A stretch of DNA of 64,000 bases from NCBI RefSeq assembly GCF_001921865.1, contig NZ_MSCT01000002.1, forward strand, positions 62,001 through 126,000. The letters run 5' to 3'. Source of the DNA: Pseudomonas chlororaphis (lineage in GTDB: Bacteria > Pseudomonadota > Gammaproteobacteria > Pseudomonadales > Pseudomonadaceae). The position numbers and the translations under genes are program-made. Positions within the stretch are counted from its first letter, which is position 1. Every line of letters starts with the position of its first letter. Below, piece after piece: positions 23,216-31,158 of this stretch. Below the pieces are notes generated by a model that worked only from the letters and a program-made list of their open reading frames with translations, searched no databases and was not told the DNA's origin.

Positions 23216-24433
23216 TCAGGCGCAGGTCGAAGCGCCTTCGCGGGCGGCCCGGGTCGCCGGTGGCGGCTCCCGGTAGCTGGCCGGGCTGAAGACCCGGGTC
23301 AGCGCCAGCATGGCCAACACGCTCAGGATCAACACCCACCAGGCGCTGGTGAAACTGCCGGTCAGTTGCCGCAGCCAGCCGGTCATCCACGGCGACACGG
23401 CATTGATCAGGAACCCCACCCCCTGCACGAAGGCCGCCAGTTGCCCGGCTTGTCGCGGGTCGCGGCGGTGGTCGAGGGTGAGGATCAGGCTCAGGGCGAA
23501 GCAGGCGCCGAGGCCGAAGCCGATCAACGCCACCCACAGTTGCGGCGCTTGCAGCGGCCACAGCACCAGCCCGGTGAACCCCTGGGCCTGGGCCAGCAGA
23601 CTGACGGCCAGCAGCGGCCGGCGATCGCTCTGCCGTTGCGCCAGGGCCGGCATCGACAGCGCCGCCAGCACCTGGAAAATGGTCATGAAGGCCAGCAGCG
23701 AACCGCTCTGGGTCGCGCTCCAGCCCAGTTGCAGGTAATAGGCCGGCAGCCAGGCGACCATGCTCATGTAGCCGCAGTTGACCAGGCCGAAGTACAGCGC
23801 CAGCAACCAGGCCCGGCGGTTGCGCCACAAGCTGATGGAGGGCGCGTCGAGGCGCTGGCCCGGTCCGGCGAACGGCAGCAGCCACCACAGCAGCAGGGCC
23901 GCCAGGGCCGGCAGCAACCACACGCCGAGCCCGGCCTGCCAGTGGGCGAAGTGCGTGGCCACCCGCGGGCTGAGCAGGGCCGCCAGACCGCCGCCGCCCA
24001 TCAGCGACGCCGAGTAGATGCCCATCGCCAGCGCCACTCGGTGCTGGAACTGACGCTTGATCAGCGCCGGCACCAGAGCCTGGATCAAGGCCACGCCGGC
24101 GCCGCCGAACAGCGCCGTGGCCAGCAGCGCGTCGGCGCGGTCGCACAGCAACCGCGCCAGGCAGGCGCAGAAGATCATCGCCAGGCCCAGGGCGATGCCG
24201 CGGCGTTCCCCCAGGCGCGCTTCCAGGCGCACCCCGAGCAACGCCACCAGGCCCATGCAGACCACCGGCAGGCTGGTGAGCCAGGCGCTGCTTTGAAAGC
24301 TCATGCCGGTGGCTTCGCGGATCTCCATCAGCAGCGGGCTGATGGAGCTGAGCAGCGGCCGCAGGTTGAGCCCCAGGGCGATCAGCAGGGCCCAGCCGCC
24401 GAGGCGTCGCAGGCGCGACTCAACGTGTGGCAT
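23216..24433 (-). CDS. MFS transporter, CynX/NimT type
   Basis: Inner-membrane permease of the major facilitator superfamily with about 12 membrane spans in 405 residues. The N-terminal segment LNLRPLLSSISPLLMEIREATGM is characteristic of the cyanate/2-nitroimidazole transporter (CynX/NimT) group, and a loop between spans 2 and 3 carries RLEARLGERRG. Its start lies inside the end of the deaminase gene (14-base overlap), so both are one transcription unit and the substrate may be a purine or related nitrogen compound. The C-terminus is hydrophilic and arginine-rich. Confidence 0.8.
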   Translation of the reverse strand: MPHVESRLRRLGGWALLIALGLNLRPLLSSISPLLMEIREATGMSFQSSAWLTSLPVVCMGLVALLGVRLEARLGERRGIALGLAMIFCACLARLLCDRADALLATALFGGAGVALIQALVPALIKRQFQHRVALAMGIYSASLMGGGGLAALLSPRVATHFAHWQAGLGVWLLPALAALLLWWLLPFAGPGQRLDAPSISLWRNRRAWLLALYFGLVNCGYMSMVAWLPAYYLQLGWSATQSGSLLAFMTIFQVLAALSMPALAQRQSDRRPLLAVSLLAQAQGFTGLVLWPLQAPQLWVALIGFGLGACFALSLILTLDHRRDPRQAGQLAAFVQGVGFLINAVSPWMTGWLRQLTGSFTSAWWVLILSVLAMLALTRVFSPASYREPPPATRAAREGASTCA

Positions 24434-24881
24434 GGCGGGCCTGCCAGTCGCGGTAGATCTCGTGCATCGCCGCGTGCGGCAGGTGCTGCACCGGCAAGCG
24501 TTGGGCTGCCAGCGGTTGGGCCAGCTGTTCGTAGATCGTTGCGGTGGACAGGCCGAAAGGCGCGGCGCTGGCGTTGTCCGCGGCGAACACCGCGCGCTCC
24601 ACCCCGCACAGGTACATGGCGCCCAGGCACATCGGGCAGGGCTGGCCGCTGGCGTAGATCACGCAGCCGTCCAGGCGCGGGCCGAGCTGCTGGCTGGCGA
24701 CCCGGATGGCCAGCAGTTCGGCGTGGGCGGTGGGGTCCTGGTCCAGGTGGATTTGGTTGACCGTCTCGGCCAGCACCTGGCCGTCGCGCACCAGCACTGC
24801 GCCGAACGGCCGGCCGCCGGCGGCGACGTTGTCGCGGGCCAGTTCGACGGCGCGTTGCAGGTAAGCCTGATCGTTTTTCAT
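24420..24881 (-). CDS. Nucleoside/guanine deaminase family protein (cytidine-deaminase fold)
   Basis: Zinc-dependent deaminase of 153 residues. The zinc and catalytic residues are visible: H53-A-E55 in PTAHAELLAIR and C82-x2-C85 in SGQPCPMCLGAMYL. GRPFGAVLVRDG near residue 23 is the usual nucleotide-pocket strand. The length and sequence fit guanine deaminase (GuaD) or related purine deaminases better than tRNA adenosine deaminase TadA. A good AAGGAA ribosome site precedes the start. It overlaps the MFS permease gene, suggesting coupled uptake and deamination. Confidence 0.8.
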   Translation of the reverse strand: MKNDQAYLQRAVELARDNVAAGGRPFGAVLVRDGQVLAETVNQIHLDQDPTAHAELLAIRVASQQLGPRLDGCVIYASGQPCPMCLGAMYLCGVERAVFAADNASAAPFGLSTATIYEQLAQPLAAQRLPVQHLPHAAMHEIYRDWQARHATR

Positions 24882-24902
24882 GGGGGTTCCTTATGTCGGC
24901 AA

Positions 24903-25562
24903 TCAGGACGCACCGGCGTCCCGCAGCAGTTTGGCGATGGCCGTCTGGCCGCGATTTTCCGCCTGTCGCAGCGGGCTCAGGCCGGCGTTGTCCGGCAGGT
25001 TCAGGTCGGCGCCGGCGGCGATCAATTGGGCGACGATCTGCTGGTGCGCCGGGCCGCCGTCGGCCAGCACTATGGCTTCCATCAGGCAGGTCCAGCCCAG
25101 GCGGTTGACGTGGTCGAGGTCGACGCCGGCGGCGATCAGCAGGCGCACGGTGTCGACATGCCCGCGCTCGCAGGCCGGGATCAGCGCGGTGCCGCCGTAG
25201 CGGTTGGTGCTGCGCAGGTCGGCGCCGTGGGCCAGGGTCATTTGCAGGATGGCGTTGCGTCCGCTGGCGCCGGCCAGCAGGTAGGGGCTGTCCTGGATCA
25301 GGTTCTTCTGATTGACGTCGGCGCCGGCGTCGATCAGCGCCCGGGCGATCTCGACCTGGTTGGCGGCGGTGGCCAGCAGCAACGGGCTGCTGCCGTCGAG
25401 GCTGCGGGCGTTGAGGTCGACGCCCTGGCCGATCAGCGCCTGGACCTGGTCCAGTTGCCCATCGCGGACAGCCTTGAGCAGTGGGTTATCGCTGGCCATG
25501 GCCACTCCTACCACGAATAGACCGAGGGCCAGAACGGCGCGTTTGCAAGACAGGTAACGCAT
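24903..25562 (-). CDS. Periplasmic ankyrin-repeat protein
   Basis: The start is set at MRYLSCKRAVLALG (25562), giving a 219-residue protein with a cleavable signal peptide (ending near VAMAS, residue 24). The mature part is a run of about six ankyrin repeats: NPLLKAVRDGQLDQVQALIG, SPLLLATAANQVEIARALID, TALIPACERGHVDTVRLLIA and LSPLRQAENRGQTAIAKLLR. Such proteins mediate protein contacts in the periplasm (AnkB beside catalase in P. aeruginosa is one example). It ends 21 bases before the deaminase start, so all three minus-strand genes may be co-transcribed. The partner is unknown. Confidence 0.8.
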   Translation of the reverse strand: MRYLSCKRAVLALGLFVVGVAMASDNPLLKAVRDGQLDQVQALIGQGVDLNARSLDGSSPLLLATAANQVEIARALIDAGADVNQKNLIQDSPYLLAGASGRNAILQMTLAHGADLRSTNRYGGTALIPACERGHVDTVRLLIAAGVDLDHVNRLGWTCLMEAIVLADGGPAHQQIVAQLIAAGADLNLPDNAGLSPLRQAENRGQTAIAKLLRDAGAS

Positions 25563-25671
25563 GGCACCAGGCTCCCTGTGCGTTGAATGAACGGCGAGTA
25601 TGGTCAGGCCCTGATGTATTCTGAAATTAAATATAACCATGCCAATCAGTGGCATTAAGAATGGTGTCGCC

Positions 25672-26529
25672 ATGTTCGATCCTGTGCTGCTGCGCAGTTT
25701 TGTCGCCGTCGTCGACTGCGCCAACTTCACCCGCGCCGCCGAGCGCCTGCACCTCACCCAGTCCACGGTCAGCCAGCAGGTGCGCCGGCTGGAGGAAAGC
25801 CTGGACTGCCAACTGCTCGACCGCGACCAGCGCCGGGTGGTGGCCACCGCCGAGGGCGAGCGCCTCTTGGGGTATGCGCGGCGCATCCTGGCCCTCAACG
25901 AGGAGGCCAGCGATGTGCTGCTGCATCAACAGAGCGAAGGCGTGTTGCGCCTCGGGGTGCCGGAAGACTTCGCCGCCGAACGCTTGATGCCGCTGTTGTC
26001 GCGCTTCGGCCAGGACCACCCCGGCGTGCGCCTGGAAGTCACCAGCGGCCTGGGCCCGGAATTGACCCGGCTGTATCGGCGCGGCGAGTTCGACTTGCTG
26101 CTGGTCAAGCAGATGGGCGCCAGCGACGACTGCCTGGGCTCGTGGCCGGAACCGCTGTGCTGGGTCGACAGCCGCGGCACGCCGGCCTTCGGTCGCGACC
26201 CGTTGCCGTTGGTGGCCTTTCCGGTGGGCGGGCTGTATCGCCATGAAATGCTCCACCACCTGGAAGTCGGCGGCTGGCGCTGGCGCATCGGTTATTCCAG
26301 CGCCAGCCTGGCCAGCGTCTGCTCGGCGGTGGCGGCGGGGCTGGGGATCAGCCTGCTGCCCGTGCGCGTGGTGGCCGCCGGGCACCGCATTCTCGACGCT
26401 GCGAGCGGCCTGCCGGATATCCAGGGCGTGCGCCTGGCGCTGTACGGCCGCGGCGGTTTGAACCGTGCCGGCAAAGCCCTGGAGAGCCAGTTGCTGGCGC
26501 TGTGCGAGAGCCAGGCGCTGAAGGTCTGA
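25672..26529 (+). CDS. LysR-type regulator divergent from the ankyrin-deaminase-MFS operon
   Basis: Regulator of 285 residues starting MFDPVLLRSFVAVVDCANFT (25672); the upstream in-frame ATG at 25639 lacks a ribosome site. The helix-turn-helix spans LHLTQSTVSQQVRRLEESLD. The co-inducer domain includes GVLRLGVPEDFAAERLMPLL and SVCSAVAAGLGISLLPVRVV. It is divergent from the ankyrin/deaminase/MFS genes, with only about 110 bases between, so it probably controls that operon. Confidence 0.85.
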   Translation: MFDPVLLRSFVAVVDCANFTRAAERLHLTQSTVSQQVRRLEESLDCQLLDRDQRRVVATAEGERLLGYARRILALNEEASDVLLHQQSEGVLRLGVPEDFAAERLMPLLSRFGQDHPGVRLEVTSGLGPELTRLYRRGEFDLLLVKQMGASDDCLGSWPEPLCWVDSRGTPAFGRDPLPLVAFPVGGLYRHEMLHHLEVGGWRWRIGYSSASLASVCSAVAAGLGISLLPVRVVAAGHRILDAASGLPDIQGVRLALYGRGGLNRAGKALESQLLALCESQALKV

Positions 26530-26830
26530 GCGCCTGGTAACCCGTCGACCAGGCGTTTCGCCGCGGTTTTACCGGGGCAATTCGATGCCTTTGGCGAATA
26601 TTTTCAATGCTTGAAAAGCATGGTTTTTTGCCGCCTTCCCTACAGCCCTTGATTCGCGCGGCCTGGCGCGAAATGACGGCTTTTTATATGTGTTTTTGAT
26701 CTATCCATAACTTCAAAGATTACTTTCGGAGATAAGTGTCTGGCGCCAATCATTCAGCCCAGGACGCCGCACCGGGGGATTCAGCGAGTGCGGGTCGGGT
26801 TATTCGCAAAAGACTGTAGGGAGTCATTCA
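26530..26830. other. Intergenic region before tonB
   Basis: About 300 bases without a gene. AT-rich patches (GGCTTTTTATATGTGTTTTT and ATAACTTCAAAGATTACTTT) probably hold the tonB promoter. I see no clear Fur box and no TTATTCC motif. A GGGAG ribosome site lies just before the tonB ATG. Confidence 0.4.
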
Positions 26831-27640
26831 ATGGGCAATGTCCAGACCGCCGCCGCTACGCACGAGGTGCCGTGGCGTCAGGCACCGAGCGGCGATCTGG
26901 TGGACCTCGGCCGGCCACATCGCTTGCCGTTGGGCCAGCTGCGTTTGCAGAAAGCGCCCAAGGCCGGGCTGCGGCGGCGCGAGGCGATCGCGCTGGGGGT
27001 GATTGCCCTGGTGCTGCACGGCGCGGTGATCTACTGGATCAACCAGCAGCCGACCCCGGTCTTGCCGATCGTGCCGCCGGAAATTCCGCCGATGACCATC
27101 GAGTTTTCCCGGCCTGCGCCGCCGGTGGTCGAACCGCCGCCACCGCAGCCGGTACAACCGGTGGTCGAGCCACCGCCGCCGGTGGAAGACGAACTGGCGG
27201 TCAAGCCGCCACCGCCCAAGCCTGTGCCCAAGCCGAAACCGGTTGCCAAGCCTGTGCCCAAGCCCGCGCCGAAACCGGTCCAGCAACAGCCCGCGCCGCC
27301 CCAACCGGCCGCGCCTGTCGCCGCTCCGGCACCGCCCGCGCCACCGGCCCCGGCGCCCGTGACCCCGGCATCGGCGAACGCCGCCTATTTGAAGAACCCG
27401 GCGCCGGAATACCCATCGCTGGCCCAGCGTCGCGGTTGGGAAGGCACGGTGCTGCTGCGGGTGCATGTCCTGGCCAGCGGCAAGCCGGGCGAGATCCAGG
27501 TCCAGAAAAGCAGCGGTCGCCAGCAACTTGACGACGCGGCGCTGGCGGCAGTGAAGCGCTGGAGCTTCGTGCCGGCCAAGCAGGGTGATGTCGCCCTGGA
27601 CGGCTGGGTCAGCGTCCCTATCGATTTCAAGATTCATTGA
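26831..27640 (+). CDS. tonB: Energy transducer TonB
   Basis: Couples the inner-membrane proton motive force to outer-membrane receptors. It has 269 residues: a cytoplasmic tail of about 50 (longer than in E. coli TonB), one membrane anchor (51-70, IALGVIALVLHGAVIYWI), a long Pro/Lys-rich periplasmic spacer (about 75-180, PKPVPKPKPVAKPVPKPAPK) and a C-terminal domain with YPSLAQRRGWEGTVLLRVHV and SSGRQQLDDAALAAVKRWSF. It is followed by exbB and exbD. The same tonB-exbB-exbD trio follows sftP-type genes in P. aeruginosa (recalled), so SftP may be a client. Confidence 0.92.
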   Translation: MGNVQTAAATHEVPWRQAPSGDLVDLGRPHRLPLGQLRLQKAPKAGLRRREAIALGVIALVLHGAVIYWINQQPTPVLPIVPPEIPPMTIEFSRPAPPVVEPPPPQPVQPVVEPPPPVEDELAVKPPPPKPVPKPKPVAKPVPKPAPKPVQQQPAPPQPAAPVAAPAPPAPPAPAPVTPASANAAYLKNPAPEYPSLAQRRGWEGTVLLRVHVLASGKPGEIQVQKSSGRQQLDDAALAAVKRWSFVPAKQGDVALDGWVSVPIDFKIH

Positions 27641-27670
27641 GCCTGCGCCAGGCGCGGTGCCTGGTCGGTC

Positions 27671-27699
27671 GCTATCGCGAGCACGCTCGCTCCTACAAG
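27671..27699. repeat. REP unit between tonB and exbB
   Basis: A single unit GCTATCGCGAGCACGCTCGC plus TCCTACAAG lies within the operon, between the tonB stop and the exbB ribosome site. It may tune the relative expression of tonB and exbB. Confidence 0.8.
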
Positions 27700-27718
27700 G
27701 GTTATAGAGGGACACATC

Positions 27719-28444
27719 ATGAGTTTATTGGCATCTCCACTCGAATCCATCGAAAGCGCGGTGATCTGGCTGCTGGTGGTGTTTTCCGTGGCCACCTGGG
27801 GCCTGGCCCTGCTCAAGGGCGCGCAATTCGCCCGCCTCAAGGCCCAGGATCGCAAGTTCCACAAACAGTTCTGGGCCGCCTCCAGCCTCGACTCGGCAGC
27901 CGAATTCAGCGAAACCCAGCCCGGCGCCGCGGCGCGGGTAGCCCAGGCCGGCTACGCGGCGATCCAGGTCGGCGACACGACCCATGCGGCGGACCTGAGC
28001 CAGGCCATCAATCACCAGGACCGCCTGGAGCGGGCCCTGCGCCAACAGATCGTGCGCGAGCGACGTTCCCTGGAAACCGGCCTGGCGGTGGTCGCCAGTA
28101 TCGGCAGCACCTCGCCCTTCATCGGCCTGTTCGGCACCGTGTGGGGGATCATGGAAGCCCTTAAAGGCATCAGCGCGGCGGGCTCGGCGAGCCTGGAAAC
28201 CGTGGCCGGGCCGATTGGCGCGGCGCTGGTCGCCACGGGCGTGGGGATCGCCGTCGCGGTGCCGGCGGTGCTGGTTTACAACTACTTCCTGCGCCGCCTG
28301 AAGCTGACCGCCGCCGACCTGGACGACTTCGCCCACGACTTCTACAGCCTGGCGCAGAAGAGCGCGTTCCGCGTGCTGATCCACCCGGCCGCGCACAAGG
28401 TCGCGGCCCAGGGCGGCGCGCAGAAAGTAAAGGAGGCGTCCTGA
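27719..28444 (+). CDS. exbB: TonB-system proton channel subunit ExbB
   Basis: Inner-membrane MotA/TolQ/ExbB-family protein of 241 residues that with ExbD energises TonB. There are three membrane spans: residues about 14-34 (VIWLLVVFSVATWGLALL), 130-150 and 170-195 (AALVATGVGIAVAVPAVLVY). The family signature GSTSPFIGLFGTVWGIMEAL lies in the second. Its stop is one base before the exbD start. Confidence 0.93.
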   Translation: MSLLASPLESIESAVIWLLVVFSVATWGLALLKGAQFARLKAQDRKFHKQFWAASSLDSAAEFSETQPGAAARVAQAGYAAIQVGDTTHAADLSQAINHQDRLERALRQQIVRERRSLETGLAVVASIGSTSPFIGLFGTVWGIMEALKGISAAGSASLETVAGPIGAALVATGVGIAVAVPAVLVYNYFLRRLKLTAADLDDFAHDFYSLAQKSAFRVLIHPAAHKVAAQGGAQKVKEAS

Positions 28445-28445
28445 T

Positions 28446-28847
28446 ATGGCCTTCTCGACCCAGGACAGCGACGAGGTACTGAGCGAGATCAACGTCACCC
28501 CGCTGGTGGACGTGATGCTGGTGCTGCTGGTGGTGTTCATCGTCACCGCGCCGCTGCTGACCAACGCGATTCCGATCAACTTGCCCAAGACCGAGGCCGT
28601 GGCCCCGGTGGAGCAGAAGGACCCGCTGGTGGTGAGCATCGACGGCAGCGGCAAGCTCTTTATCAACAAGGACCCGATCCAGCCGGACCTGCTGGAAAGC
28701 AATCTGCAGGCGGCCAAGGCCAAGGATCCGGAGGTGCGCGTGCAATTGCAGGCGGACGACGGCGTCAACTATGGCGAAGTGGCCCGCGCCATGGCCTCCA
28801 TCGAGCGGGCCGGCATCACCAAACTGTCGGTGATCACCGCCCGCTGA
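28446..28847 (+). CDS. exbD: TonB-system subunit ExbD
   Basis: Inner-membrane protein of 133 residues with one N-terminal span. INVTPLVDVMLVLLVVFIVT contains Asp22, the proton-carrying aspartate of the ExbD/TolR family, and the periplasmic domain ends with GEVARAMASIERAGITKLSV. Spacing of one base after exbB and a strong terminator after the stop mark it as the last gene of the operon. Confidence 0.93.
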   Translation: MAFSTQDSDEVLSEINVTPLVDVMLVLLVVFIVTAPLLTNAIPINLPKTEAVAPVEQKDPLVVSIDGSGKLFINKDPIQPDLLESNLQAAKAKDPEVRVQLQADDGVNYGEVARAMASIERAGITKLSVITAR

Positions 28848-28874
28848 AACAGTGTCGTTAAGCCACGACTTTTC

Positions 28875-28908
28875 AGGCCGTCTCCTTGGCAGGGTGCGGC
28901 CTTTTTTT
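28875..28908 (+). terminator. Rho-independent terminator after exbD
   Basis: Stem AGGCCG / CGGCCT with a 15-base loop, followed by seven T residues (28901-28908), 28 bases after the exbD stop. Confidence 0.75.
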
Positions 28909-28930
28909 ATGCCTGCGGTTTGCCTGCCCG

Positions 28931-29120
28931 GACGCCATCGCGAGCACGCTCGCTCCTACAGGTCCGGTGTCGTACGTGCGAGCTTTTGTAGGCGCGAGGC
29001 TTGCCCGCGATGCAGGCGCTGCGGTGTGTCTGTCTGGACGCCATCGCGAGCACGCTTCGCTCCTACAGGTCCGGTGTCGTACGTGCGAGCTTTTGTAGGC
29101 GCGAGGCTTGCCCGCGATGC
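28931..29120. repeat. Tandem duplication of an 83-84 bp REP-containing unit
   Basis: Two copies (28931-29013 and 29037-29120), each beginning GACGCCATCGCGAGCACGCT and ending with a facing REP unit GAGGCTTGCCCGCGATGC, differ by a single T insertion in the second. They are separated by 23 bases. The near-identity points to a recent duplication. Confidence 0.85.
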
Positions 29121-29181
29121 GCTCGTACAGCAGAGGTACAGGTGAAGTTTGATATTCTTTATGGGTATTAATAAATAGCTT

Positions 29182-29196
29182 CTTATTCCTTAACGA
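29182..29196 (+). promoter_or_regulatory. TTATTCC motif upstream of the hydrolase gene
   Basis: CTTATTCCTTAACGA lies 57 bases before the ATG at 29254, in the same orientation as the copies before atsK and sftP. Confidence 0.45.
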
Positions 29197-29253
29197 ATAT
29201 AACTCTCGTCCCTATACTCGATCGGGAACAGACACGCAGCAGGAGAGCTCCCC

Positions 29254-29835
29254 ATGCGCAACGAATCAATTCGCTACCTGATTGTGCCGGGCTGGCAAGG
29301 ATCGCCAGAAGATCATTGGCAAAGCCACTGGCAGAACAGCCTGCCGAACAGCGCGCGGGTGGAGCAGGCCGACTGGCTGACGCCGCGGCGTGAAGACTGG
29401 GTCGCGGCGCTGGCCGAGGCGATTGCCGCCGACAGCACGCCGGTGATCCTGATCGCCCACAGCCTGGGCTGCATCACCGTGGCGCACTGGGCGGCCCATG
29501 CGCCGGCTAGCGCCTTGCGCCAGGTGCGCGGTGCCTTGCTGGTGGCGCCGGCGGATGTCGAGCGTCCGGCCTGCGTGCCGGCGCTGCGCAATTTCGCGCC
29601 GATCCCCGGCGAGCCGTTGCCGTTCCCGAGCCAGGTCGTCAGCTCCGACAACGACAGCGCCATCAGCGCGCCGCGGGCCCTGGAACTGGCCCGCAACTGG
29701 GGCGCCGAGGCGGGGATTCTCGCCGGCGCCGGGCATATCAACGTCAAGTCCGGCCACCAGCGCTGGGAGCAAGGCTTCGCCTATCTCTACCGCCTGCAAA
29801 ACCGCATGGAACAGCATGCCCTGCGCCGCGCCTGA
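29254..29835 (+). CDS. RBBP9/YdeN-family alpha/beta hydrolase
   Basis: Small serine hydrolase of 193 residues. It begins with the family segment YLIVPGWQGSPEDHWQSHWQ. The nucleophile elbow is AHSLG (Ser70), the likely acid Asp134 is in SSDNDS, and the base His161 is in GAGHINVKSGH. There is no signal peptide. An AGGAG site precedes the start. The gene is followed 55 bases later by a sigma54-type activator and has a TTATTCC motif upstream, which ties the pair to the sulfur regulon. The natural substrate is unknown. Confidence 0.8.
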   Translation: MRNESIRYLIVPGWQGSPEDHWQSHWQNSLPNSARVEQADWLTPRREDWVAALAEAIAADSTPVILIAHSLGCITVAHWAAHAPASALRQVRGALLVAPADVERPACVPALRNFAPIPGEPLPFPSQVVSSDNDSAISAPRALELARNWGAEAGILAGAGHINVKSGHQRWEQGFAYLYRLQNRMEQHALRRA

Positions 29836-29890
29836 TATTCCTTTTTGTTAAACGCCCCCGTCTCCTGGCGGATTTGGGCGGGAGTCTGCC

Positions 29891-30823
29891 ATGAGTCTGC
29901 ATGAGTCTTTCGGTCAGCCGCTGCTGACCTTTCCCGATGCCGAGAAAAGCCCGCTGAGCATCCGCGCCAAGGCGCTGGTGTTCGTCGATCCGCGTTCGCG
30001 GCAATTGCGCCAGGAGCTGGAACAGCTGGCGCCGCGTTCGACCTCGGTGCTGATCCGCGGCGAAACCGGCAGCGGCAAGGAGCTGCTGGCCCGGCATATC
30101 CATCGCGCCAGCGATCGCGGCGGGCTGTTCGTCTCGGTCAACTGCGGGGCCATCAGCCCGACCTACGCCGACGCCGAATTGTTCGGCTATGCCGCCGGCA
30201 CGTTCAGCGGTTCGGCCAGCAGCCGCGCCGGCTGGTTCGGCTCGGCCAACGGCGGCACCCTGTACCTGGACGAGATCGGCGACTTGCCGTTGCCGATCCA
30301 GATCAAGCTGCTGTCGGCCCTGGAAAACCACGAGGTGACCCGGGTCGGCGCCCATCAGCCGAGCCCGGTGGACGTGCGCCTGGTGGCGGCCACCAGCATC
30401 GACCTGGCCCAGGCGGTGGCGGCGGGCAAATTCCACGAGCGGCTGTACCACTACCTGGGCGAAGGGCACCTGGAGTTGCCGGCGCTGCGCGAGCGGGTCG
30501 GCGACATCCTGTCGCTGGCCGAGTACTTCCTCGGCATTTACAGCCAGCGCCTGGACCTGCCGGTGCCGCTGATCAGCGAGGCCGCGCAGCAGGTGCTGGA
30601 GCAGCACAACTGGCCGGGCAACACCCGCGAGCTGGAGAACGTCATTCACTTTGCCCTGCTGGTCAGCAGCGGCGAGGAGATCCTGCCGGAGCACCTGAAC
30701 CTGCCGCCGCAGCTGTCGCGGCTGGAGCAGGTGGATCAGCACCTCAAGAGCCTGGTCGCCGATGGCTCCGCCGCCGAGTTCCAGGCCCTGAAGCACCTGC
30801 TCAAACAGCACGGCCTGCTCTGA
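29891..30823 (+). CDS. Sigma54-dependent activator AAA+ domain protein without a DNA-binding domain (SfnR-like)
   Basis: Enhancer-binding-type protein of 310 residues. Walker A is GETGSGKE (57-64), Walker B GGTLYLDEIGDL (about 121-132), and NWPGNTRELENVIHFALL lies near 240. The loop that normally reads GAFTGA and touches sigma54 is GTFSGS here (103-108). After the AAA+ domain only about 45 residues follow, ending LKHLLKQHGLL, with no FIS-type helix-turn-helix. It also lacks a receiver or sensor domain. The family includes SfnR, which activates dimethyl-sulfone genes; the context supports a sulfur role. It may work with a partner or be a degenerate regulator. Confidence 0.75.
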   Translation: MSLHESFGQPLLTFPDAEKSPLSIRAKALVFVDPRSRQLRQELEQLAPRSTSVLIRGETGSGKELLARHIHRASDRGGLFVSVNCGAISPTYADAELFGYAAGTFSGSASSRAGWFGSANGGTLYLDEIGDLPLPIQIKLLSALENHEVTRVGAHQPSPVDVRLVAATSIDLAQAVAAGKFHERLYHYLGEGHLELPALRERVGDILSLAEYFLGIYSQRLDLPVPLISEAAQQVLEQHNWPGNTRELENVIHFALLVSSGEEILPEHLNLPPQLSRLEQVDQHLKSLVADGSAAEFQALKHLLKQHGLL

Positions 30824-31158
30824 TCGCGTTGCCCATTTCTACGGGCCTTCACGGTCCGCTTCTGTAGCCGCTGCCGAAGGCTGCGATCGACCGGAACGGT
30901 CGTGGCGATCTTGTGGACGTAGGAGGGCCTTCGGCCCTATCGCAGCCTTCGGCAGCGGCTACAGAGACCGTGTGAGTCGCGCCAGGTGCAGGCTAGAGCG
31001 GTTCGGATCTGTATGAATAAAATGGAATATCAACGTGAATAAAAGATATTTTTAAGGAATAAAAAATCCCGGTATCTTCCGCTCCACGCCAGAGATAGCA
31101 CTTCGCTGGCACCTTCATTATAAAAGCCGTCGTCCCTGACGACTCATAAGGACACTGC
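30824..31158. promoter_or_regulatory. Intergenic region with inverted repeat and inverted TTATTCC motif before the MetQ-like gene
   Basis: A long inverted repeat of the GTAGCCGCTGCC family fills 30862-30964. An AT-rich segment follows, containing TTAAGGAATAA (31052-31062), the reverse complement of the TTATTCC motif found before atsK and sftP. The ribosome site AAGGA lies just before 31159. Confidence 0.45.
30862..30964. repeat. Long inverted repeat, GTAGCCGCTGCC family
   Basis: The arms CTGTAGCCGCTGCCGAAGGC and GCCTTCGGCAGCGGCTACAG enclose about 60 bases that include a smaller GGGCCTTCGGCCC hairpin. Confidence 0.85.

Noticed and set aside
28931-29120. Possible CRISPR array
   Set aside because: Only two units with REP cores and a one-base difference; no regular short repeats with unique spacers.
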